DNA from: Endothia cerciana
Taxonomy: Eukaryota > Ascomycota > Sordariomycetes > Diaporthales > Cryphonectriaceae
NCBI GenBank assembly: GCA_026119935.1
Contig: JALRMH010000016.1
Coordinates: 496,001 to 560,000 of the forward strand
DNA length: 64,000 nt
Reading direction: 5' to 3'
Under the pieces are notes generated by a model. The model searched no databases. It was given only the letters and a program-made list of their open reading frames with translations, and was not told where the DNA came from. Within the stretch, counting starts at the first letter, position 1. The number at the start of each line of letters is the position of its first letter. The position numbers and the translations under genes were made by a program. This document shows, in pieces, positions 1 to 9,595 of the stretch.

Positions 1-1
1 A

Positions 2-1551
2 GGTGCTGTTCAGCAATATGTCGACCTGCATTATTACGCAGGCGCCATTGAATTGTGTCTGAGGGTGGCTCGAGAGAAGGATCGGGGCAACTCGGCACTA
101 TCGTGGCTCAACGACAACAAACCTGCCAACGATCCTCGAGAAGCTGCTTTTGCCCAGCGCCAACAGTGCTACGACTTCATCCACGAGGTTCTGACACATC
201 TCGACACCGTCTCAGCCCGAAAGCCTGAGATGGTCGACGGACGACTGACCCTCTTCGCTACCAAAGTGAGGGAAGCGTACGAGGTTGTCAACGGGTCCAA
301 CGACGAGGTATTCCATTATGACCTCTACGAGTGGTACATCGCGCGGGGCTTGACCGAGCGCCTTCTAAACGTTGACTCACCCCACGTTGTCACCTTCCTT
401 CAGAAACTCGCCGCGGTCCACCGTGAGCACGCCGAGCTGCTCTGTCGCTACTATACGATGCGGAGGAACTTCTACGCAGCCGCCGAGGTCCAATATAGAC
501 TGGCAGAGAGCGAAGAATTCGATATTACTCTTGAAGACCGCATCAAGCTGCTCGGCCAAGCCAAGGCCAACGCGAGTGTGGCCACGATCGGTGTCAGCCC
601 CCAGCTCCAGCAGGTCCTGAACCACTCGGTCGCGACGATGCTGGAGATTGCCCATATCCAGGATGACCTGCTGAGAAGACTCCTGGCAGACTCTAGAATA
701 CCGGACGAGCGGAAGGACCAAGCCGAGGACGTCCTAAACGGTCCCATCCGTGGTCTAAACGATGTGAGTTTGTCGTGGGTTCTTGCGAGGTTAGACCGTG
801 ACTGACGAATGGGCAGCTCTGGAATTCATACGTGAACCCTGCACAATACTACGACATATCACTCCTCATCTTCCATGTCGCCGACCACCATAATCCCCGC
901 GCTATCACCGACACTTGGCGAAATTTGGTTGAGACCGCCCACGAGGAGGTGGAGGCACAACAACAGGAATGGGAGGCAGCAGACCGGCCAGCCAACAACC
1001 CCAATAATATCCAGCCTCCGCTGCCCTACGAACACGTCATGGCCAAGGTTCAGGATATCGCACACCGAACATCGCTCAACGACCACATCTTCCCCATCGA
1101 GTTCATCTTGACATACCTGTGCAGATACTCCATTGAGCACGGGCAGGACGAGCGCATCGGCGCGGATCCGGCATGGCCCGTCCTCCTCTTCATGAACCTC
1201 CATGTCCCATACCCTTCGATAACACGCGTACTGGAGCGCATCCTTGACGCACAAGAGGCACCTTTCACGGGCCGTCGACGCAGGGCCGTCGTGCTCTGGA
1301 TCGTCGAGGTCCTGCTTCGCTGGGCTCGAGAAGCCGAGACCCAGGGGACCGCGGGCGGCATCGGTCGTTGGGTTGAAGATCTGCTGAACCGCTGTCACGA
1401 GACCATGGAGGAGGTCGCACATCTCGACGAGAGGGCCGGCAGGGCACATGCTGCGGAGACGCAGTCGATCATCGCCAACGTCAGGGGGCTGCAAGGTTGG
1501 GTTCAGGACACGTTGGGCGGCCGCGGAGCCGCCGGGGCGAGGCTGTTCTGA
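2..1551 (+). CDS. Nuclear pore inner-ring nucleoporin Nup155/Nup170-like, C-terminal part (5' end outside window)
   Basis: Partial gene already open in frame at base 2. Exons 2-763 and 817-1551 with a 53-nt GT..AG intron (764-816), phase 0, giving about 500 C-terminal residues. The protein is almost wholly alpha-helical, as expected for the C-terminal alpha-solenoid of Nup155 (metazoa) and Nup157/Nup170 (yeast), large scaffold proteins of the inner pore ring that bind the membrane and other Nups. Recognisable segments are the ALSWLND stretch, the block around FYAAAEVQYRLAE, and, just after the intron, NPAQYYDISLLIFHVADHHN followed by a TWRNLVE helix, a characteristic end-region of this family. 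Nothing in the visible part is broken, and the stop TGA at 1549-1551 is clean. The N-terminal beta-propeller must lie upstream of the window. The family assignment comes from remembered family patterns and is fairly secure; the exact intron is inferred from frame. Confidence 0.85.
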
Positions 1552-2449
1552 TGAGAAAGCGCGGGCCTCGGGAGGGCGGGGACTGGTGAAAGCATTTGTG
1601 AGGATGTGATGCGCCACGTATCTCATGAGGTCAAGTGAACCAATGGCGATTCAAAAAGTCTTGCCGGTAGGGGCAGGGGGGGGGGGGGCCACACGCGAGC
1701 ATCTGTCGCAATGGATGACAGGATAGGGGTGCCCGCCGCCGAAACGCATGCTTTCTGGTACGAGGCACGCATACGTGATGATAGATAGTCCACCCCTGTG
1801 TGCATACTGGAAGAAAGGAAGAAGAAAAAAATTTAATGATACCTGTACGGCTCAGCAGGCCCGCGATCATCATCTGCGACCCACGCAAAAAGTGATCGGT
1901 CGGGCGTCTTTCCGACGACTTGCCCCTTCAGGAATTCGGCTTTCGAACGATTGGTCGTCCGCACAGGACCGGAACCCCCTAACACATGGCCACTACTTAT
2001 ACCAGGCCTCGTAACGCCTTGAAATCGGACGTAGTTCGAGGGCTACACGGTAGTGCATAGACTTTACTCCTCTCTAGGCCCCCTCCCGCCGCCGTCTTTG
2101 AACATCATGGGGATCAGAATGTGGGCCCAGCACCTCGCGCCCTCCCCCCCCCCCCTCCCAACACACCCACAAAACCCAAATCACGACGTTTGTGTGGCAC
2201 GGGAATTGCGACCGGGGAAGGGCAAAGTAAGAACCAAGAAGGCAGAAGTGGGCGAGCCCGTTCTCATCCACACGAAACCGTGGGCGAGTGCAGGCGGTCG
2301 AAGCTTCATTGCAACAGGATGAGCAGCGCGCTGCCGAGGCCAGGAGAATGCCGTCAGTGCTCTCCGGAGCGTATGCACTCCCGTGGCTGGGCGGGGTCTT
2401 CCGGGGTCCTGGAGGAAGATCCATGGGCTCATGGCTCGTTGTTCGATTG
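1552..2449. other. Convergent intergenic region between nucleoporin and chitin deacetylase genes
   Basis: No credible gene seen. It should hold the two 3' UTRs. It carries a G13 run (1676-1688) and a C12 run (2144-2155), two of the many long G/C homopolymers in non-coding parts of this window. Open frames here are short, overlap on both strands and show no domain. Confidence 0.6.
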
Positions 2450-3716
2450 CTAATAGGGTGGTGGTGATCTTCGCCATCTACGAAATGACACATGCCGCTG
2501 CCACGAGCCGCCATCATACGGATTCCGGTACCAATTCTTCCTCTCATCGCCCAGACACTCCCCGACCGTCACCAGCTTGAACCCCCTCTCCCTGGCCTTG
2601 TTGATCATAAACCCCGCAAGCTCGTAGACCGTCCTCTCGTGGATGTCATGCGCCAGCACCAGCCTGCTGGACGAGGCGGGGTCCGCCCCTTCCAGCGCCT
2701 CCTCAAAAATCCGCCTCGCCGCGTCGTAGTCCCCCGCCCAGTCCCTCGTGTCGACGTCGAGGCTGATGACGTGGTACCCCAGCTCCTCCATGGCATCCAG
2801 CGTCTCGGGGGCCCACGACAGGTACGGCGGGCGGAAGTACGTGGGCAGCAGGCCCAGGACGCCGACGAGCGCCTGCTCATTCCGCCACATCTGGCCCCGC
2901 GCCTCGCGCCCGGAGAGCGCCGCCAGGTCCGGGTGCGCCCAGGTATGCGTGCCGACCTGGTGTCCGGACGAGAGCATCCGCCGCAGGAGGTGCGGGTGGC
3001 CGTAGCCCGTCAGCTGCGCGTCCTCCATGTTGCCGCCGCAGACGAAGAAGGTGGCGCGGACCTCCTCGCGCTCGAGGAGGTCGAGGAGGTCCGAGGTGTA
3101 CCGCCACGGCCCGTCGTCGAAGGTGAGCGCCATCGTCCCCGGGACGCTGCAGGAGGTGATGACCTGGCCGTAGGGGACGGTGCCGAGGTCCGGCCGGGGG
3201 AGGGTGGCGAGGTAGTCGAGGGGCGGGAAGGGGGAGTACGGCCTGGTGTGGTTCCTGGCATGTCGGCTTGGGGGTCTGGCTCCGCCCGTCTGGCGCTTGC
3301 TGGCGTTGTTGGATCCCTCCGGGCCGGAACGCAGCTCGGTGTTGATGCTGCCTTGCATGGCGCAGCCGGTGCTGTACAGGGGCATACAGCTGATGGCGCT
3401 GCAGGAGGCGCTGTCAGAGCCACAGTGTTGGGTCTGGGGTGGACACTCTCGTCAGTCAGGGGTACCCCTCTGCGTGAGAGACTGTGCCGTTTTGGGAGAT
3501 TTCTCGTCGCACCTCCAGGGAGCAGCAAAGACCATCTCTACAGACTGCACCGTCTTCCGAGCCATAGCCACAGCCCTGCCCTTGGCCGGCCACTGTGACC
3601 CCATTCCACCTGTCTTCACGATCCGTGCGTGAAGAAGAGCGATGCCCGGCCGAAGGAGCAGCGGCGTGTATTAGTAACGCCCATATGGCCAGCTGTGTTG
3701 CCAGAGAAGGCTTCAT
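2450..3716 (-). CDS. Secreted chitin deacetylase: CBM18-like chitin-binding domain plus NodB polysaccharide deacetylase domain
   Basis: Exons 3716-3513 and 3433-2450 with a 79-nt intron (3434-3512, phase 0), 395 residues. A likely family-4 carbohydrate esterase that removes N-acetyl groups from chitin at the cell wall. The chosen ATG (3716) begins a clear signal peptide (residues 1 to about 24, MKPSLATQLAIWALLIHAAA); an ATG nine codons upstream would add a non-hydrophobic leader. The intron splits a short Cys-rich module (CG..CC S....CGSDS..C...C) that looks like a somewhat irregular CBM18. The NodB domain shows all five motifs in order: TFDDGP (metal Asp and catalytic base), HTWAHP (metal His), RPPY, a DVDTRDW segment, and LAHDIH. 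The C-terminus NWYRNPYDGG is typical of fungal chitin deacetylases. No GPI signal or second CBM is visible. A role in cell-wall remodelling or shielding chitin is inference. Confidence 0.85.
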
Positions 3717-4401
3717 GGTGAGCCCTTGTGTCTTGAGCGGCAAGCGAATAGGATCATGAGCGTCGACGAGGGAGCCGGCCTAGAAGAGCATAGAAAGAGA
3801 TACAACCAGACACCGAAGGGGACCAGACCAGCTGATGAATATTCGTGTGGTAGGATGGCGACAGACTCGGGCCCAGGGCGCAATCTGGACACTGGCCGTG
3901 TCGACCTCGGGAGTGGTCCCGCTCGGTAACTATACTGCTGAGGCTGTTTCGTGTCTTATGATGTTGACCAGCACGGAGGAGCTGGCGCTGAGGTCGTAAT
4001 AACCGTACCTTAGGGAGGTATGACATAGTGCCAGTGCCTTGGAATCGTCCTCTCCTTCCATCCCGCTTCGATTCCTCTTGCGCATGCGCTCTTGATGTCC
4101 TGTCTTCACGCACATCTATGGGTTGAGGAAGGCACGCCCACCCGTCGTCGTCAAGGATTCGGTTTCTTAGTTCTGTAGCTTCACGAAAAGATGAGGCTGT
4201 GGCTAAAATACAGCACGGTGTCCGGGCGGCTGCTCTTGGTAATACTGCGCCCTCATGCTAAAAGCGTCGACATACTTACCCGACAGTCGAACCCTGCATG
4301 CATGCCTTATTGTTGGCGTCTTTTTAATCTGACAGAGGGCATACATACTACGGGGCTTGTAATCACAACTTGGTATCAGGCGGTCTGCGAGTACGTGGTG
4401 A

Positions 4402-4425
4402 TAGTAGTAGTAGTAGTAGTAGTAG
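4402..4425. repeat. TAG trinucleotide microsatellite, about 8 copies
   Basis: Direct tandem run of TAG read on the + strand, non-coding. Confidence 0.9.
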
Positions 4426-4687
4426 CTCGGAAGGAGAGACAGAGATAGATACTCCCCAAGGCCCTTCAAACTCTCCGGAATCTTGTCCATGCGTCCGTCT
4501 GCAGTCATAGGTCGAGCCGTTGGTTGAGGGCGTCGGAGGGGGGGGGGGGACAGCTCCCATAATGTATCATTGTACGACTATGCAAAAAAAAGGCCACGGC
4601 GGCCAGTCCTTCTATAACATGTATATACCATAAAAGACGAAACATGCCATTATCCAATGGGTGCCCGTCTATCTATAGTCGTCCCCT

Positions 4688-4702
4688 CCCCCCCCCCCCC
4701 CC
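4688..4702. repeat. C15 homopolymer tract
   Basis: Uninterrupted run of 15 C on the + strand. It is one of the two longest G/C homopolymers in the window (with 9581-9595) and lies in non-coding DNA. Confidence 0.9.
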
Positions 4703-5106
4703 AAGGCCATGCTCTATCCCAGCCCCCAGCTCCCACAGCCAGAGTCAGCCATGGCCCGCCCCGTGTGTATATATGTTATGCGTGTGAAGCAGTGTACCGC
4801 TGCCGACCCCCTCGCGCGAACCCCGTCTAGATCGTCGTCCTTGTTCCCGACCATGCCGTCGCGTCATGAATCGATCCCAAGTCTTTTTAATTTTTTCTTC
4901 TTCTCTTACATCCCATGTGGGAGCCAACACACACACCGCAAACGCCGAGTGAAGAATGCGTCGTCGTCATCATGCCGGTATCGTACAGAAGAGCAGCGCG
5001 GGCCACCTCTTCGATCGTGATTCTGATGTCGTAGGTTTATGTTGAGAGCCAGGTGGGGCGTCCCCCCTTACACAGAGACAGGTCAGCCGCCTCCGCGCGG
5101 TTCACC

Positions 5107-7609
5107 TCATAGGAACGCCCCGGGGCCTCCCTGCGGCGTCCCCCTGCCGCTCCCAGGTGTGCCAAGCCTTCCGGCACCTGGCGTACCAGACGGTGGGGTC
5201 CCGTGGGCTGGCGGCTTCGGCAGCTTCGGCGGCGTGCCCTGCGCCTCCTGGTGGCCTTCGTTATCGAGTTCGTGGCCACCGCTTATGCCTAGGCCCTTCT
5301 CGTCCCCGCTGCTGCTGCCACTTCCCGTCCTCCCCCGCGACGAGCTCCCGGTGATGCCGCGGCCGTACCGATTCGGACTGTCATCCGCGTAGGACTTCAA
5401 GTCGCCGTCATCATAGTCGTACTCGTCCGGGCTGCCCTCATAATCGTCATCAACCTCCTCGTAGGAGGGGAGCGACTTCCTCGAGGGTGATGCATTATCG
5501 CCGCCGTGCACGAGACCAAGGCGTTCCTCTTCTGTGGTGTTGTTAGTAGGTCTTTCCTCTATACGGCGATGCCGAAAGGGGGAGGGGGGGGGGGGCAACT
5601 TTGCGTACCAGTCGCGGTCTTGACGTGCGGGGCCGAGTATCCCCTGCTCGAGATGGGCCTGTTACTCCTAGACGACGTGGGCCTCTCATCCGCCTCGTCG
5701 TGGTGCTGCTGCTCCCGGTTCCTCTTGAACACGTTCTGGAACGAGAACTGCCGCCTCGCCGGCCCTTGTCCCGGGGTGCCGTGCGGCGGCGGTGTCGGCG
5801 GGACCAGGCTGCCCGGCGTGTGCCGCGTCTCCCCGCCGAACTGGATGTGTCTGTCCGACGCGCCCGGGTCGTATTCGGTGTGGCCCGGCGAGACCCCGTA
5901 GACGCTGCCCAGGCTCATCATGCTGCTGGCCCCCGTGTGCTGCGCCGGCATGGCCATGTCGGTGAGCTGCACGGGGCGCATGGGGCTCCGCACCTTGTTG
6001 CTGCCGGAGGCCTGCGCCGTGCTCGTCGTGTCCACGCTGCCCGACCTGAAGTCGGGGTGGCCCGGCAGCACGCTCGTGGCGCGCGACCGGATGGTCCCGA
6101 TGACGCTGGAGAGGCCGGCGGAGAAGGGCCTGTCGCTGTCGTGCTCGGCGAGCTCGTCCTCGGTCGGGAAGCGCGACATCCCCAGTGGCGGGTGCGGGCT
6201 GCCCGGGCCCGTCGGCGTCGAGAATGTGGCGGCGTGTACCGGCGTCGCCGTGGACCTGCTGCGGTGGCTACCCAGGGTGGTCCTGCGGCGCCGCAGGCCG
6301 TCCCACTCGAACTGCGGCACGCCCTCCTCGGTGACGGACTCGAGCCGCTCCGCCTCCTTCTCCAGGCGCAGCCTCCTGAGCTCCTCCACCTCCATCTTCT
6401 CGCGCGCCGTCGAGAACCGGCGGACCAGGGCGGCGGCGCCCCGGATCGCGTCGGCCTTGGGCTCGGTCTCGGGCTGCTCCTGCTCCGCGATCGTGTGGAT
6501 CTGGTTCAGGTCGCCGGCGAACACTGCGGAGTCGGGCACGTCCTTTGCGGACTTGGAGAGCTGTAGCAGGACGACCCCCGAACAGATAATCAGGAAGCCG
6601 AGCACGACCGTGACGATCGACGTCACGGTACCCTTGAAACCCTGGAAGAGGACGGCGGACGTAATAATAGTCGTGCTGGTGAAGTAGACGTAGTACGTAG
6701 GCGTGACCATGGCGGCGTTAAAGATATTCAGGGCTTTCTACAGGGGCTGTCAGCCGTGGTCGTATCGCGCTGTCTTGGGAGAAGGGAAAGGGGGGGGGGG
6801 TTGGGGGGTGTTGCTGGACTCACATTCAGGAAGATAATCTCGGTCAGCAGCGTCCCAACAACGAACACCAGGAGCACGTAGAGGAACCAATGGTTGAACT
6901 GTGCCTCCCCTCCCGCCTGGGCGACGATCGCAGAGCCCAGCCCCTGCGTGGCGACGACGCTCAGCCCCCCCACCCAGCTGCATATCGAGATGTACACCAG
7001 CATGTTCTTGTTCCCGTACCTGGGCCCGGCCCAGAAGGCGGTGACGGCGGCCCCGACGATGATGACGCCGGCGTAGGAGAGGAAGCCGGGCTGGATCACA
7101 TAGTGCTGCATCTCCTGGATATCCGAGACGGAGGACTCCTCGGGGGCGTTCATGACGATGACCACGGAGCCCACGATGCACAGGAAGCAGGCGACCTTGC
7201 CGACCATGCTCAGCCGCTCCTTGAGGAAGATGGCGGAGAGGATGGTGCAGATGACGACCGACAGGGCGCCGAGGGGGGTGACGAGGATGGCGTCGGTGAA
7301 GGCATAGGCGACGAAGTTGAGTATCTCGCCGAGGATCATCAGGGTCATGCCGCTCCACCAGAAGGCATTCTTGAGGTAGCCGTAGCCCTCCCCGGCGGCC
7401 TCATGATACTTCTCGTTCGCCTTGAGCAGGCCAACCTTCTTGAGGACGAAGGAGGACCCGATGAACAGGCCCGAGCCGATAGCAAGAGATATCCCGATGA
7501 TCTTGTAGGAGGCCGGCCGTTCGGAGGTCGAGGAGGACGAGGAGGATGTGTCGTTCGCACGGGTATATATCTCGTGTGCTGTGGCCAGCACGGCGCCTGC
7601 GGCGTCCAT
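5107..7609 (-). CDS. NIPA-family magnesium transporter with long disordered cytosolic C-terminal tail
   Basis: Exons 7609-6824, 6737-5609 and 5531-5107; introns of 86 nt (phase 0) and 77 nt (phase 1, with a CTAAC branch site); 779 residues. The N-terminal ~350 residues form the NIPA/DUF803 multi-span membrane domain. It starts at YKIIGISLAIGSGLFIGSSF, contains the VTPLGALSVV helix, and after intron 1 continues as KALNIFNAAMVTPTYYVYF, a family hallmark; about nine hydrophobic segments are visible. Known members move Mg2+ across plasma or endosomal membranes. The remaining ~400 residues are Ser/Pro/Arg-rich with a short charged helix (EKMEVEELRRLRLEKEAER) and a C-terminal Pro/Gly-rich TPPSGTPGAG stretch, probably a disordered regulatory tail. 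I chose ATG 7609 (MDAAGAVLATAHEIY); an ATG 52 codons upstream would prepend a poly-Pro leader and looks like 5' UTR. Both introns contain long C-tracts in the transcript sense. Confidence 0.88.
5584..5595 (-). repeat. C12 tract (sense strand) inside NIPA intron 2
   Basis: A G12 run on the + strand. In the transcript it is C12 beginning 13 nt after the 5' splice site at 5608. Confidence 0.85.
6790..6800 (-). repeat. C11 tract (sense strand) inside NIPA intron 1
   Basis: G11 run on the + strand. In the transcript it is C11 beginning about 23 nt after the 5' splice site at 6823, preceded by a shorter C6 run. Confidence 0.85.
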
Positions 7610-8285
7610 GGTTCTTGTGCAGTTCGGGTTCGACCCAGCCCGGATGTGGGAGCAGGAGGAGGAGGGGTGCGGGGGGGGGGGGGGCTCTGGAGGATGGAAA
7701 GGAGGGGGCCGGTGAGGTCCAGGAGGGAGCACAAGCAACGACAGCGTCGTCGCCGCGTTGAGCAAGGCCTGCCCTTCCTGTCGTGCGACCCGTCTTCAGG
7801 TTTACTTGCGGGGCACAGTGGTGTACGGTCTGGTCTGTACTAGACGCTCAGGCGGATGGCGGGCCGCGGGCTACGCGCGAGCAGATATGTTGTGGAGGAG
7901 GAGGACGAGGAGGAGGGTGTGTAAACAATATCGGATCCCGGCGATGTCAAGTGACGACATTTACTTTCCACGTTGGGACAACTTAAGAGCACTGATTCGA
8001 GTGGGAATCCCGGAGGCAGTGGAGGCCGTGGTTCCTAGGTTGTCGAAACCGAGCAAGGTGTGCTGGTGGAGCAAGGAAAACAGTTTTATTCTGGTGTTTG
8101 TGGTGGTGGTCGTGGTGGTTTGTTTCTATGGCGGTTCGGTTGTCGCGCAGGAAGAGCTAGGCCTGGCAGGGGGGGGGGGTGATGTCAGAGGCGGTAGGGT
8201 CACTATGGCAGCACGATAAGTATCCGCGTAGCAGCACGGGCAGGAATAGTTTCAAAACCCTCCTTCAGGTGATGGGTAGGTCGTG

Positions 8286-8329
8286 ATGGGATGGGATGGG
8301 ATGGGATGGGATGGGATGGGATGGGCCGG

Positions 8330-8369
<40 letters not shown>

Positions 8370-8377
8370 CTGGCTGG
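8286..8377. repeat. Compound minisatellite: eight ATGGG units followed by a GGCTGGCC/GGCT array
   Basis: 8286-8325 is eight perfect ATGGG pentamers. It passes without a gap into an array built from GGCT and GGCC blocks (8326-8377) that first alternates GGCC with GGCTGGCT, then becomes pure GGCT. The + strand is extremely G-rich and could form G-quadruplexes; the GGCC blocks are self-complementary. Confidence 0.9.
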
Positions 8378-9184
8378 GCGAGGGGCGTGCTGTACTGGGA
8401 GGAGGGCAGTGGTGGTGGAGGCGCCGGTCTTGAGACAGCTGGTGTAGGATGTTGGGACGTGGGGAGGGCAAAGGTGGGTTCCAAGGTCGGCGCGACGGGG
8501 CGACCAAGGCACCACCGCCGCCTTTCGTCGTCACCCACCCTCGATGGTGTGGGTGACGAGCCCCTTGTCCCAACCAACCCCCCCCTCTCTCTCCCGTCCA
8601 GGGTCGCCTTTTTGGGTTGTCGCAGATCCCTACCAAGATCTGGAGGGACTGATCATGAATACGAAACACCTTGGGTATAGTATCGTGTATATTATTGTAG
8701 GGGCAGGGTTTCCCGTCCTCTGGGTCGGGTTCCGTTGCTATTTCGAGGCTGCTGGGTGGTCCAGGGGATCATGAGCGGTTGGGAGCCGCAACACTGAAAG
8801 AAGGAGGAGATCAGCTAGGAAGTAGATCCCAAGAGCAGGAGGGGGGAGGGGGGGGGGCAACAGCCTGGACAGGCGGTGGCTGGTACCAGAGAGAGACCCA
8901 GAACCTCCAGAGGACAGACACAGGCTGAGGGAAAAGATGGGAGGCAGCCCCGCCCCCCTCCTGAGATGTCATTCCTGATGGCGTCTCCACGGCCGGCGGG
9001 TGTGTGCACTACCGGCCAGGACCTAAGCTATCTGGTGCCAAAGGTCTAGACGGTCTGGACCGCCCCAGTACCATGCACATATATACCACGGTACTCACCA
9101 TGTAGTTCCCGAGCCTCGCTGGGGCGCTCCCCGTACGACCGGCTCCCACAGTACGTCTGTACAGTACTTGGCTACCTACAGCCA

Positions 9185-9257
9185 TCCTGTCCTGTCCTGT
9201 CCTGTCCTGTCCTGTCCTGTCCTCTCCCCCTCCTCCTCCTCCTCCTCCTCCTCCTCC
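9185..9257. repeat. Adjacent microsatellites: seven TCCTG units then nine TCC units
   Basis: 9185-9219 is seven TCCTG pentamers, then a short C-rich link, then 9231-9257 is nine TCC triplets. This is a pure pyrimidine-rich strand, so a triplex or H-DNA tract is conceivable. Confidence 0.9.
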
Positions 9258-9580
9258 CGCCCAGCTTGCGTGTCACCATGCCGCGTCCGCCATGCCGCGG
9301 CCGTCTTACGACAAGCCACGCCAGGGAGGGCAAGAGGCGTCGCCCTCACCGGGGCTGTGCTGCTGCGCCAGACAGTTTCGGGTTGCTAGTGCCACCGCAG
9401 TAGTGCCCAACAGGAAGCGGTGCCACTAAAAACACCCCCTCTCGGTGGCCTGGTACCGTAGTAGCAGTGGTGTCGATCTAACTGTTCGAGATGATGTCAG
9501 GCCTCCCGGGATGACGCTTCTGATGGAACATCGCGAGCTGCCACTCCCACGCGCGCCCCAGGCCCCTGGGTCCTCGTATT

Positions 9581-9595
9581 GGGGGGGGGGGGGGG
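9581..9595. repeat. G15 homopolymer tract
   Basis: Uninterrupted run of 15 G. About 60 bases further on is an A-rich block (9655-9683) made of A8, two C, and A14. Confidence 0.9.

Larger units (their letters stand above)
3717..5106. other. Intergenic region upstream of the chitin deacetylase gene
   Basis: No gene supported. It should contain the chitin deacetylase promoter (proximal to 3716) and the 3' end of the NIPA transporter transcript (proximal to 5107). It holds a TAG microsatellite of about eight copies (4402-4425), a G12 run (4538-4549) and a C15 run (4688-4702). Open frames here are short with low-complexity translations. Confidence 0.6.

Noticed and set aside
2492..3598. 368-codon open frame on + strand opposite chitin deacetylase
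   Set aside because: Antisense shadow in GC-rich coding DNA; Arg/Pro/Gly/Val-rich with no domain, while the minus strand carries all NodB motifs.
5601..7843. Long + strand frames (321 and 317 codons) opposite the NIPA gene
   Set aside because: Shadows of the third-position GC bias; they cross predicted introns and contain no recognisable sequence.
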